Positions 31,591-39,095 of a stretch of 39,095 nt of DNA are shown here, piece by piece. This DNA is from Acidimicrobiaceae bacterium. Lineage in GTDB: Bacteria > Actinomycetota > Acidimicrobiia > Acidimicrobiales > RAAP-2. The stretch spans positions 1 to 39,095 of the forward strand of contig PNAT01000104.1 of NCBI GenBank assembly GCA_003169675.1, in the 5' to 3' direction. The translations under genes and the position numbers were made by a program. The notes below the pieces were generated by a model. The model ran no database searches and was not told the origin of the DNA. It saw only the letters and a program-made list of their open reading frames with translations. Within the stretch, counting starts at the first letter, position 1, and each line of letters opens with the position of its first letter.

Positions 31591-32205
31591 GTGACCGCCG
31601 AGCACTTCGAGCCGCTGTCCGAGAGCGAGCTGGACCACGACCCACTCGTTCAGTTCGGGGTCTGGTTCGCGGCGGCCTCGGAGGTGGTCCGGCTTCCGGA
31701 AGCGGTGGCGATCGCCACCGTCGGTGCCGACGGCCGGCCGTCGCTGCGGATGGTGCTGGCGAAAGCCTGGGACGACCGGGGCTTCGTCTTCCACACCCAC
31801 TACGAGAGCCCGAAGGCCCTGGCGCTGAGGGCCAACCCATTCGCCGCGCTGCTCTTTTACTGGGACCCCCTCGGCCGGCAGGTCCGGATCGTCGGTGCGG
31901 TGGAGAAGGTGAGCGCCGAGGAATCGGACCGGTACTTCTCGACCCGGCCCCGGGGAGGACAGATCGGCGCCCATGCCTCGGAGCAGAGCCGACCGATCGA
32001 GAGCCGGGCCCTGCTCGACCAGCGAGTGGCCGAGCTGACGGCCAAGTACGAAGGCGGCCCCGTACCGCGCCCGCCGTCATGGGGTGGCTTCCGGCTGCGG
32101 CCCGAGAGCTTCGAGTTCTGGCAGAGCCGCGACGACCGTCTGCACGACCGCTTCCTCTACAGCCGCGATGGCGACTCCTGGAAGATCGAACGTCTCCAGC
32201 CCTGA
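31591..32205 (+). CDS. pdxH: Pyridoxamine 5'-phosphate oxidase
   Basis: 204 residues from GTG 31591. The FMN-binding fold shows SLRMVLAKAWDDRGFVFHTH, SPKALALRANPFAALLFYW, the AEESDRYFSTRPRGGQIGAH region with ASEQSRPI, and the C-terminal WGGFRLRPESFEFWQ, followed by RLHDRFLY. These are the family landmarks for oxidation of pyridoxine or pyridoxamine phosphate to PLP, with O2 as acceptor. The stop of the upstream TetR gene is 19 bp away. The frame extends to 31432, but that part lies in the TetR gene. Confidence 0.92.
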   Translation: MTAEHFEPLSESELDHDPLVQFGVWFAAASEVVRLPEAVAIATVGADGRPSLRMVLAKAWDDRGFVFHTHYESPKALALRANPFAALLFYWDPLGRQVRIVGAVEKVSAEESDRYFSTRPRGGQIGAHASEQSRPIESRALLDQRVAELTAKYEGGPVPRPPSWGGFRLRPESFEFWQSRDDRLHDRFLYSRDGDSWKIERLQP

Positions 32206-32210
32206 CCGCC

Positions 32211-32852
32211 CTACCGCATCGGCGCGTCGGATCCCGCCCCCGGCACCGTGATGTCCACCGTCGACGCACACGGAACGACCGTTCCCGCCCGGGGCGACTG
32301 CGCGGTGATGCTCTGCGCCTTGGTCGGATCTGGTTGGTCCGGTCCAACAGGCCATGAGTGGGGAACCGGCCCTCCGTTGACGGTGACGGCCAGGGGGCAC
32401 TTCTGCGCGGCGAGTGCACGGATGCCGTTCGTCGGGTTGCCGAAGAAGTCGCGGCCTTCCACGAGGCTGGCTACGTTCGCCGGGTCCGCGAGTCCGACCA
32501 GTTGGGGCACCGCCGTCCTTGTCGGTCCGTAGTTCAGCCGCGGACTCTGCGTTCCGAACTCCGAAATCAGTAACAGCGTTATGACGACGACGGAGAAGAT
32601 CGAGCTGACCAGACCGAGGACAACGCCGATCCTCACGCGGGCGCGACTTCCCCGTCCACCGTTTGCCATGCGTTTGCGCGCCCGGTAGCCGCAAACAAGC
32701 GCCGGGATGCCGGCGATGAACCCGAAGAGGAATATCGCGAGGACTAACGACACGATGCCGAGAATCAGACACGCCTTGACCAGTCGCGTTGCATCAGGCG
32801 CCTGTGTCTCTGATGGCGGTAGCTGAACGTCGGGAACGCGCATCTCCGGCAC
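32211..32852 (-). CDS. Membrane protein with DUF4190-like helices and exported C-terminal domain
   Basis: 213 residues (ATG 32852; ATG 32843 equally possible). Two transmembrane helices (about 25-53 and 75-96) include ACLILGIVSLVLAIFLFGFI, similar to DUF4190 proteins with an arginine-rich loop between helices. The C-terminal 110 residues carry VPQLVGLADPANVASL and QSPRAGTVVPCASTVDITV. The latter resembles a PASTA-type domain with its conserved S-P-x-x-G pattern. It would be outside the membrane. Function unknown. Confidence 0.6.
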   Translation of the reverse strand: MPEMRVPDVQLPPSETQAPDATRLVKACLILGIVSLVLAIFLFGFIAGIPALVCGYRARKRMANGGRGSRARVRIGVVLGLVSSIFSVVVITLLLISEFGTQSPRLNYGPTRTAVPQLVGLADPANVASLVEGRDFFGNPTNGIRALAAQKCPLAVTVNGGPVPHSWPVGPDQPDPTKAQSITAQSPRAGTVVPCASTVDITVPGAGSDAPMR

Positions 32853-32946
32853 TCCATGGAGATCGGCTCAGGATGTCTCGGTCTGAAGAGTCGCCGCCCC
32901 GGGTTGGCTGGACGCCGGTTCCGTGAGGGCTGGCACCCAGGACGGG

Positions 32947-34569
32947 TTACTTCGACTTCAAGGTGACCGAGGCGCTGATGGTCGTACTCTCCGTCGCGCT
33001 CCCCGATATGGCCGAAACGGCCAGCAGGACGCCGGCGATGCCGGGAACGGCCGGCTGCCCCTTCAAGGTGGGAACGGTGGCGGTGAACTTGGCGCCGTTG
33101 CGGTCACACGTCGCCTGCCCGGAGACGATGACGCCACCCTGCAGGCCACCGCTGGGCTGCGTCACCTGGACCTGAATTTGCACGGGCAGAGGAGTCGACC
33201 GGGCGCAGGAGATCCTGCCGCCGATCTGGGGCTCGGCCCGGCCCTTCGGCCCCGCCACGATGTGGCCGGTCGGGTCGATGTGCAGCACCAGGTTGAGCGG
33301 GGGAAGCGGTTTCACCGACGGATCGAAGGACACCGGGGCCACGGCCGCCACGGCGCCGAAGGGGTCGTTCTCGTTGATGGCCCCGATCACACATCCCGGA
33401 GCCTGGGCGCAGTCGACCGTCCCGTTGATCAGGGTCAGCACCCGGGCCACGCCGACCGTCGTCGTGAACTTCCCCGATCGCTTGGCCTGGACCTGCGAGA
33501 CGTAGCCGATTCCGCTAGTCGCCACGCACTCGGATCCGTCGGTCGACCCGGCGGCGCACTCACTCAGCAGGTAGCTGTCATGGGCCCGGAAGCCCGACCC
33601 CGTCACGGTGACGCTCTGGCCGTCGACCAGACCGGTCGACGGTGAGGCCGTCAGCACCGGAGGGATGATGGCGACGTCGGCGAAGGAGATCGGCGTGCTG
33701 GCGACCTGGGACTGATCGACAAAGTTGAAAGCGACGAGCTCGCAGGCCGACGCTCCGGCGCAGTCGATGGGACCGCTCTGACCGGCGATCACCCGGGTCA
33801 CCTTGTAGGTGCTCGAGATCGCACCGCTCGTGTCGGCCGTGGCCGAGGCGAAGGTACTGATGTCGCAGTTGAAGATGTTGGACAGAGACGTCCCGGCGGG
33901 GCACTCGGCCAGCAACAAGGGGGCGTCAGGACCAAAATTCGTCCCGCTGACATTTATCTTCTGACCGTCGAGCAGACCCGTCGAGGGATCAGCCGCCACC
34001 GTGGGCGGGATGATGGCCACGTCGGAGAAGGAGATGGGCGTGCTGGCCGCGATCGTTCCGTCCTGCGGTGCCACGGCGAGGATGCAGGCGCCGGGGGTGG
34101 CGCAGTCGATCGGTGTTCCCGACGAGCTCGGCGTGATCGTCCGCAGCACGGTGTCAGGGGTGGAGAACGATCCGCTGCTGTCGCTCTTCACCACCGAAAA
34201 ACTGATCCCGATATCGCATCCGGTGATATCGGTGGCCCCCGTCTGGCATTCGATGATCCCGAGAAGAGTCTTGGTCGTGAAGTTGTCTCCGGTCACGGCG
34301 ATCACCTGGCCGTCGAGCAGCCCGCTCGAGGGGTCGGCCGTCACCGTCGGGCTGCCACTCGGGCTGCTGCTCCGGGTCGCGTTGGAGCTGACGGGGTGGC
34401 CCGCCGCCGCCTTGGCCCAGGCACGACGCAGAAGCGACCGGCCCGCCTCCGATTGGCTCGACGTCGCCCGGCCGGCGCGGGCTCCGCCCGACCGGGCCGA
34501 GCTGGCACTGGCCGGCACGATGACAGAGCACAGGCACACGACGATGCCGATCATGAACAGTCTTCGCAT
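32947..34569 (-). CDS. Exported protein with three neocarzinostatin-like domains
   Basis: 540 residues. The signal peptide MRRLFMIGIVVCLCSVIV is followed by a Ser-rich linker. Three Ig-like units start PTVTADPSSGLLDGQ (74), PTVAADPSTGLLDGQ (190) and PVLTASPSTGLVDGQ (304). Each contains a VTGxxF-type segment, an ECxxG site, and a pair like DCxxxxxC (for example IDCATPGAC), ending ISF or VSF. This matches the neocarzinostatin family pattern, which has a ligand-binding cleft. A C-terminal domain (about 425-540) with further cysteines is unrecognised. No chromophore-synthesis gene is near. Binding of small hydrophobic molecules is inference. Confidence 0.7.
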   Translation of the reverse strand: MRRLFMIGIVVCLCSVIVPASASSARSGGARAGRATSSQSEAGRSLLRRAWAKAAAGHPVSSNATRSSSPSGSPTVTADPSSGLLDGQVIAVTGDNFTTKTLLGIIECQTGATDITGCDIGISFSVVKSDSSGSFSTPDTVLRTITPSSSGTPIDCATPGACILAVAPQDGTIAASTPISFSDVAIIPPTVAADPSTGLLDGQKINVSGTNFGPDAPLLLAECPAGTSLSNIFNCDISTFASATADTSGAISSTYKVTRVIAGQSGPIDCAGASACELVAFNFVDQSQVASTPISFADVAIIPPVLTASPSTGLVDGQSVTVTGSGFRAHDSYLLSECAAGSTDGSECVATSGIGYVSQVQAKRSGKFTTTVGVARVLTLINGTVDCAQAPGCVIGAINENDPFGAVAAVAPVSFDPSVKPLPPLNLVLHIDPTGHIVAGPKGRAEPQIGGRISCARSTPLPVQIQVQVTQPSGGLQGGVIVSGQATCDRNGAKFTATVPTLKGQPAVPGIAGVLLAVSAISGSATESTTISASVTLKSK

Positions 34570-34650
34570 GACGTCCCCCCAGGTCCCCCAAAAATTCTAC
34601 TTCACCTGAGCGAACTAACCCCTGGCCGCGCCTTCTTCTCCCATCGCCGT

Positions 34651-34685
34651 CCTCACTCCCACCACAGCCCTCACTCCCATCACAG
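34651..34685 (+). repeat. Short tandem repeat, two copies
   Basis: CCTCACTCCCACCACAG (34651-34667) and CCTCACTCCCATCACAG (34669-34685) differ by one base and are separated by one base. They lie between the stop of the cyclase gene and the start of the neocarzinostatin-like gene, both on the minus strand. No function is evident. Confidence 0.6.
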
Positions 34686-34712
34686 TGCCCGCCCGATAGC
34701 CGGGCCACCCTC

Positions 34713-35699
34713 TTACTTGAGAGCGACAGGATTCACCGGAGAGCCGAGCGCGTTGGTCAAAGGCAACGGCGTGGCGTCGAGCAGGAAGGTGTAGACCCCG
34801 TCGTCGGCGCAGTCGGCGGCCAGGGGGTCGAGCAGCCAATTCTGCCCCTGGGTCATCCCCATCTCCACGATATGCAGCAGATGCACGGGCAGGTAGATCT
34901 CCTCGTCCTCACACGGCAACACCTCGAGCGACAGCGTGTCGGTGGCCACGGCGGCCACGTCCCGGCTGTGGAACCACTCGGCCGTGGCCATGGAGAGCCC
35001 CGGCGCAAAGCCCATATAGGTCAGCACGTCGTTGAAGGTCAGCATGTTGGCGTGGGGCACCGTCGCCCCCCCGTCGGGGAACCGGCTCGGCAGCTTCAGC
35101 CGTGCCATCTGCCCCGTCCGTACCAGGATGATGTCGCCCGTCTCGATCCGCACCCCGCCGAACTCACAGGCGGCGTCGAGATCGGCCGGCTGTATGGCGT
35201 AGCCGCCGTCGAGCACCTCCACCCCCTTGGCCCGGGCCACGTCGAGCAGCACCCCCCGGCCCACCAAGGAGTCGACCAGATGGATCCCGCACTTGCTCGC
35301 CCCGGCCGTCGTCACCGACGACTGCGGGTACCCGTTGTAGATCTTCCCCCCGTAGCTCACATGGGCGAGCCCGTCCCAGTGCGTCGCGCACTGAAGCGGC
35401 ATCGTCACCACGTCCTCGTTGGAGCAGATCCACTCGGGGTCATCGGACAGCGCCACGTTGATGTAGGACATCGTCCGGATGGGATTGAACCGCCCCGGCA
35501 CGATCCCCTTCTGGATCCCTTCCGCCTCGCTCATCGCCAGCCCGAGGGGGAAGGCCTTCCCCGTGCTCACGCACCGCGCCGCGCGTTTGCGGACCTCGTC
35601 GGTGATCAGGTTCAGCGTCCCCAGCTGGTCGTCCGGCCCCCACCGCCCCCAGTTGTTCACCTTGGAGGCAATGGCTGCGAACTTCTCGGGAACTCCCAT
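34713..35699 (-). CDS. Cyclase-family (kynurenine formamidase-like) protein
   Basis: 328 residues from ATG 35699; 35723 adds 8 residues. The metal-binding motif reads LQCATHWDGLAHVSYGGKIY, with His107, Asp109 and His113. The family pattern HxGTHxDxPxH has Gln in place of its first His, which is seen in the actinobacterial subgroup. Other family landmarks are GDIILVRTGQM and HSRDVAAVATDT. Such enzymes hydrolyse amides or lactones in the cytosol; the substrate is unknown. It diverges from the exported-protein gene at 35854, with about 150 bp between. Confidence 0.82.
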   Translation of the reverse strand: MGVPEKFAAIASKVNNWGRWGPDDQLGTLNLITDEVRKRAARCVSTGKAFPLGLAMSEAEGIQKGIVPGRFNPIRTMSYINVALSDDPEWICSNEDVVTMPLQCATHWDGLAHVSYGGKIYNGYPQSSVTTAGASKCGIHLVDSLVGRGVLLDVARAKGVEVLDGGYAIQPADLDAACEFGGVRIETGDIILVRTGQMARLKLPSRFPDGGATVPHANMLTFNDVLTYMGFAPGLSMATAEWFHSRDVAAVATDTLSLEVLPCEDEEIYLPVHLLHIVEMGMTQGQNWLLDPLAADCADDGVYTFLLDATPLPLTNALGSPVNPVALK

Positions 35700-35853
35700 A
35701 GTCGCGGCACGATACTCAATCACTACTCGCCATCAACACCGTTGTGGTGGCTCGAACACTCAACGTAGGATTGTTCCGGGATTCAGAGGCGGATCCGGCG
35801 AGACGCTTTCGGCCTGCGCCGCTGCCTCTGCTAGGTCTGGGGGGGGCCCGATT

Positions 35854-37335
35854 GTGCGCCGACTGGCGAGAGTCACGAGTGTCTTTGTTCTCTGCCTGAG
35901 CGCGGCGGTCCTCACCACGGCCGCCTCGGCCGCGTCGGCGTCGATCGCCGCGGCGTCGAGCGCTAGGTCCACGCACACGAAAGTGAAGGTGGCCAGAGTC
36001 AAGCCCGGCAGCACCTGGACGCTCAAGATCGGAAGCACCTGCGAAAGCGACTCATTCGCCGGCCGTCACAAGTTTTCCGACGTCGCCGTGAAGGGTGATA
36101 CCGGCACCTACAAGGGCCGGGGCACTCTCACCATGACCTGGAAGACAGGCTCCTCCACCGGCGCCGTCTTCAAGGGCACCTTCGTGACGGCCAACGACGA
36201 TTACGTCGGTCCCTACGTGGACGGCGGTCAGAGCCAGTCTGCCATCCTCGTTCGCGCCGCCGCCTTCGGCTGCGACGTCCTCACCACGGCACCGGAGAGC
36301 AACTCCATCGTCCTCGGGAGCTCCGACATCGACACCGCCACGGTGGGCGGCCAGGGCGCGGTCACCCCGACGGGGACGATCCATTTCTATGTCTGTTCCG
36401 GAAACACCAACCCGTGCACCACGGGCTCCGCCGTCGACGACCTGGGTACCGTGGCCCTGGCCGGCTCGGGCAGCAGCGCCAACGCCCTCAGCCCCCCCTA
36501 CGCCCCGACGACCACCGGCAGCTACTGCTTCTTGGGCGTCTACTCGGGCGACGGCCACTACGCCTCCCTCTCCGACGGGTCGACGACCGACGAGTGCTTC
36601 ACCGTCACCCCCCCACTCCCCGGTCTCGTGACCCATCCGGCGAGCTCGTCTATCTCTCTCGGCTCGGCCGACTCCGATACGGCCACCGTCACCGGGACGG
36701 GCGAGGTCACCCCGACGGGGACCGTCCACTTCTACGAGTGCAAGGGCAACGCAAACCCCTGCACCACCAGCCGGGCCGCCAACGGGGGGACGGACCTCGG
36801 CTCCGTCGCCCTCACCGGGTCGGGTACCCCCGCCACGGCCACGGCCACCAGCACCTCCTTCACCGCTCCGTCCTCCGGCACCTACTGCTTCCTCGGCGTC
36901 TATTCCGGGGACACCAACTACGGATCGACATCCGACGGGTCGACCACCGACGAGTGCTTCACCGTCACCTCGAGCACTCTCGGAATCACGACGACACCCA
37001 CCAAGTCCACCGACCTCAACGGCCAGTCGAACACCGACAACGCCACGGTGACGGGGGCGCACGGGATCACCCCCAGCGGGACGGTGACCTTCTACGTCTG
37101 TGGGCCCGATGCCACCCCCGTCGCCTGCACGGCGGCGACCGGCACCCTGGTGGGACCCCCCGTGACCATCGCCGGTTCGGGCGACACCGCCACCGCCAAG
37201 AGCGCAGCCTTCACCCCGACGACGGTCTTCGACTACTACTGCTTCTTCGCCGTCTATTCCGGTGACGGCACGTACCCCTCGGCGTCCGACGGTTCCACCA
37301 CCGACGAGTGCTTCTACGACACGTCCCCGCCGTGA
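35854..37335 (+). CDS. Exported protein with unrecognised N-domain and three Ig-like repeats
   Basis: 493 residues from GTG 35854, with G-rich SD-like gggggg just upstream. The signal peptide VTSVFVLCLSAAVLTTAASA is followed by an N-domain (about 45-145) with CESDSFAGRHKF and LTMTWKTGSSTGAVFKG. Three repeats follow (about 145-252, 257-365, 368-490). Repeats 1 and 2 have TPTG(T)xHFY and a YCFLGVYSGD, ending SDGSTTDECFTV. Cysteines recur at equivalent positions. This is an Ig-like (Big_3-type) repeat architecture suited to adhesion or the surface. No anchor is visible. The next gene is a paralogue. Confidence 0.72.
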   Translation: MRRLARVTSVFVLCLSAAVLTTAASAASASIAAASSARSTHTKVKVARVKPGSTWTLKIGSTCESDSFAGRHKFSDVAVKGDTGTYKGRGTLTMTWKTGSSTGAVFKGTFVTANDDYVGPYVDGGQSQSAILVRAAAFGCDVLTTAPESNSIVLGSSDIDTATVGGQGAVTPTGTIHFYVCSGNTNPCTTGSAVDDLGTVALAGSGSSANALSPPYAPTTTGSYCFLGVYSGDGHYASLSDGSTTDECFTVTPPLPGLVTHPASSSISLGSADSDTATVTGTGEVTPTGTVHFYECKGNANPCTTSRAANGGTDLGSVALTGSGTPATATATSTSFTAPSSGTYCFLGVYSGDTNYGSTSDGSTTDECFTVTSSTLGITTTPTKSTDLNGQSNTDNATVTGAHGITPSGTVTFYVCGPDATPVACTAATGTLVGPPVTIAGSGDTATAKSAAFTPTTVFDYYCFFAVYSGDGTYPSASDGSTTDECFYDTSPP

Positions 37336-37373
37336 CCGAACCCGCCGTCCGGGCGCGCAAGGGGGGTCCGACG

Positions 37374-39095
37374 ATGCGCCGCTGGGCGGCGGTGGCAGCA
37401 GCATTGCTGGTTATCACCACAACCCCCGCCGCCGCTGGAGCGTCGGACTCCCGGATCGCGCCCATCGTCCGTCCGGGCCAAGCTCGGACCTTCGGCGACG
37501 GCGCATTCTGTGAGACCGACTCTTTCGGCCACCACGGCACCTTCTCCGGTACCACCGACGACAATGCTCCCGTCGGGGGCACCTACGTCCGGACAGACAA
37601 GTCGGGCCCCCACAGACATCTGACGATGACCTGGACGACGGGGCCATCGGCCGGCGCTGTCTTCAAAGGCGCGCTCCGGAGAATCCCTGCCGGGTACGGG
37701 GGTGGCTATTCGTACGCCGGCTCCTCTGTCGGAGCCAACCTCCGTCCCCCGACGGGGCCGGCGTGCCCGTCGGCCAACCCCGCGCCGGGGAGCCCCTCCG
37801 TCGCTCTCGGGACCACCACCACCGACACCATGACGTTGACCGGCGCCGGAGGACCGACCCCGACAGGTTCCGTCAATTTCGCCGTCTGTCCGGGCAATAG
37901 CGGACCCTGCGACCCGAACTCGGCGACGGCCGTCGATCTGGGCTTCGGCTCCTTGTCCGGATCGGGAGGCACCGCCATTGCCATCAGCCCCGGCTTCACC
38001 CCGAAGACCCTCGGCACCTACTGCTTCTGGGCCGCGTACGGAGGCAGCCCCCAGTACGTGGGAATCGCCGAGATGTCCACGACCAATCAGTGCTTCACCG
38101 TCACGCGGATCGAAACCCATCTCACGACCACACCGGGGAGCGGATCCATTGTCCTCGGAGCCAGCAACACCGACACGGCGACGTTCACGACGGTGAGCGG
38201 GGACGATCCGTCCGGCACGGTCTCGTTTTTCGCCTGCGGGCCTTTGTCGTCCGCCACCGGCTGCACGTCGTCGGCCGGAACCGCGTTCAGCCCCTTTGTG
38301 CCGGTCACGCCGACATCGAACGGCACCGCCTTCGCCCCGAGCGACCCCTTCACCCCGACGGCCACGGGCACCTACTGCTTCTTGGCCGTCTACTCCGGAA
38401 ACACGAACTACGCCCCGTCATCTGACGGGTCGACCGGGGAGTGCTTCACGGTGACGCCGACATCGCAGGGCGCGCCCATCGGCATCGTGGCTCTCAACAA
38501 GGTGGGGCCCCACGAGATCCTCGGCGGTGGCACCGGTGAATTCCTGGTCTCGGGGGACATCTTCTTGAACACCGACGTGAGCGGCCAGCCGTGGACCCGG
38601 TCGGCCGTCGACCCGGTCACCCAGGTGTCCTGGGCCTGGGACGACGCCATCGACGCCAAGACCGACAGCAACCTCTATGTCTACGGCACCATCCAGAGCA
38701 ACAACGGCACGGACCACGGCCAGCCCCTGTGGCCACTCGACACCTGCTTCCAACCCAATGTCGTGGGGGAAGGCAATCCCGTTTCTCCGAGCCCGCAGTA
38801 CCAGGCGGGTGACCCGGCCAATGGTTTACCCGCCGTTCAGATGAGCTGCCAGGAGCACTCGGGGTCGGCGAACGTCGACTACGACAACATCAACCCGACC
38901 AATTCGCAGATCAACGACCCGCTGTCGGGCACGGAGGCGCCGCCGAATCCGCTGAGTCCGAGCACCGACATCGCCTGCCCGGGGAGCACCCTGCTGACCA
39001 ACCCACCGATGACGGTGGATGCCGGTGTCACGCGTTTGACACCGGGCGAATACACCAACCCGGTCGAGATCACCGGCTCGGCCAACTTCCAGGAC
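37374..39095 (+). CDS. Exported Ig-like repeat protein, C-terminus beyond window
   Basis: ATG 37374 opens a frame of 574 codons that stays open to the window end. The signal peptide is RRWAAVAAALLVITTTPAAA. The N-domain (about 30-115) shares CETDSF, HLTMTWTTGPSAGAVFKG and its spacing with the preceding gene. Two Ig-like repeats follow (about 130-245 and 250-365) with YCFWAAY and YCFLAVYSGN, and SDGSTGECFTV ends the second. From about 366 a different part starts (GIVALNKVGPHEILGGGTGE), unrecognised and perhaps a passenger or binding domain. An SD-like gggggg lies upstream. Confidence 0.7.
   Translation, partial: MRRWAAVAAALLVITTTPAAAGASDSRIAPIVRPGQARTFGDGAFCETDSFGHHGTFSGTTDDNAPVGGTYVRTDKSGPHRHLTMTWTTGPSAGAVFKGALRRIPAGYGGGYSYAGSSVGANLRPPTGPACPSANPAPGSPSVALGTTTTDTMTLTGAGGPTPTGSVNFAVCPGNSGPCDPNSATAVDLGFGSLSGSGGTAIAISPGFTPKTLGTYCFWAAYGGSPQYVGIAEMSTTNQCFTVTRIETHLTTTPGSGSIVLGASNTDTATFTTVSGDDPSGTVSFFACGPLSSATGCTSSAGTAFSPFVPVTPTSNGTAFAPSDPFTPTATGTYCFLAVYSGNTNYAPSSDGSTGECFTVTPTSQGAPIGIVALNKVGPHEILGGGTGEFLVSGDIFLNTDVSGQPWTRSAVDPVTQVSWAWDDAIDAKTDSNLYVYGTIQSNNGTDHGQPLWPLDTCFQPNVVGEGNPVSPSPQYQAGDPANGLPAVQMSCQEHSGSANVDYDNINPTNSQINDPLSGTEAPPNPLSPSTDIACPGSTLLTNPPMTVDAGVTRLTPGEYTNPVEITGSANFQD

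Noticed and set aside
36052..37404. A 450-codon minus-strand open frame with Gly/Arg-rich product
   Set aside because: It mirrors the Ig-like repeats of the exported protein and has repetitive low-complexity content with no signal or domain.
1..39095. tRNA, rRNA or riboswitch genes
   Set aside because: I looked by eye in the intergenic gaps and saw no cloverleaf, rRNA segment or recognisable riboswitch; a covariance-model search could still find a small RNA.

Overview
The window is GC-rich, densely packed DNA with frequent GTG starts and 4-bp start/stop overlaps. It encodes an actinobacterial set of functions: CtaC/CtaD/CtaF cytochrome oxidase, a KstR-like TetR regulator, a SigJ/ECF41 sigma factor, a choice-of-anchor P-type exported protein, neocarzinostatin-like domains and many acyl-CoA, SDR and ADH enzymes. 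An actinomycete lineage is well supported. Acidimicrobiia or a relative is my best inference, but no marker gene in the window proves it.

Region 1 (1-9157) looks accessory. Its genes are single and unrelated: a PadR regulator with a membrane protein, a broken DUF4214 gene, a PAP2 protein lacking the usual PSGH histidine, a truncated phosphoribosyltransferase, a GNAT enzyme, two exported proteins of unknown function, an alpha/beta hydrolase, a crotonase-fold protein and an ECF41 sigma-factor module. Four same-strand copies of a short element resembling an insertion-sequence end (16-32, 2856-2872, 6200-6216, 7099-7115) occur only here. The sigJ gene has a near-consensus ECF41 promoter directly upstream, and it is followed by a small DUF1059-like gene and an unrecognised gene instead of the usual COE partner.

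Region 2 (9158-19406) is mostly minus-strand metabolism: two adjacent SDR dehydrogenases, a plus-strand ArsR-SRPBCC fusion with a leaderless, apparently autoregulated promoter, and a compact ctaC-ctaD-ctaF-cupin-YjbR operon. Upstream of that operon lie a metallo-beta-lactamase-fold hydrolase, TatA, a CopD-like membrane protein, an enoyl-CoA hydratase and a VC0807-type membrane protein.

Region 3 (19459-32205) holds a family 1 glycosidase, DedA, an alpha/beta hydrolase divergent from a D-aminoacylase-type amidohydrolase, an exported choice-of-anchor P-like protein with an L,D-transpeptidase lipoprotein, an ABC-2 exporter pair, a zinc alcohol dehydrogenase, two divergent TetR regulators (one KstR-like) and pdxH. 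A 14-bp repeat array rich in GTTCTA lies between the KstR-like gene and the dehydrogenase.

Region 4 (32211-39095) encodes mainly exported proteins: a membrane protein, a 540-residue protein with three neocarzinostatin-like domains, a cyclase-family enzyme, and two tandem exported paralogues that share an unrecognised N-terminal domain followed by Cys-containing Ig-like repeats. The second paralogue runs off the window end. No rRNA, tRNA, CRISPR array or intact transposase was seen.
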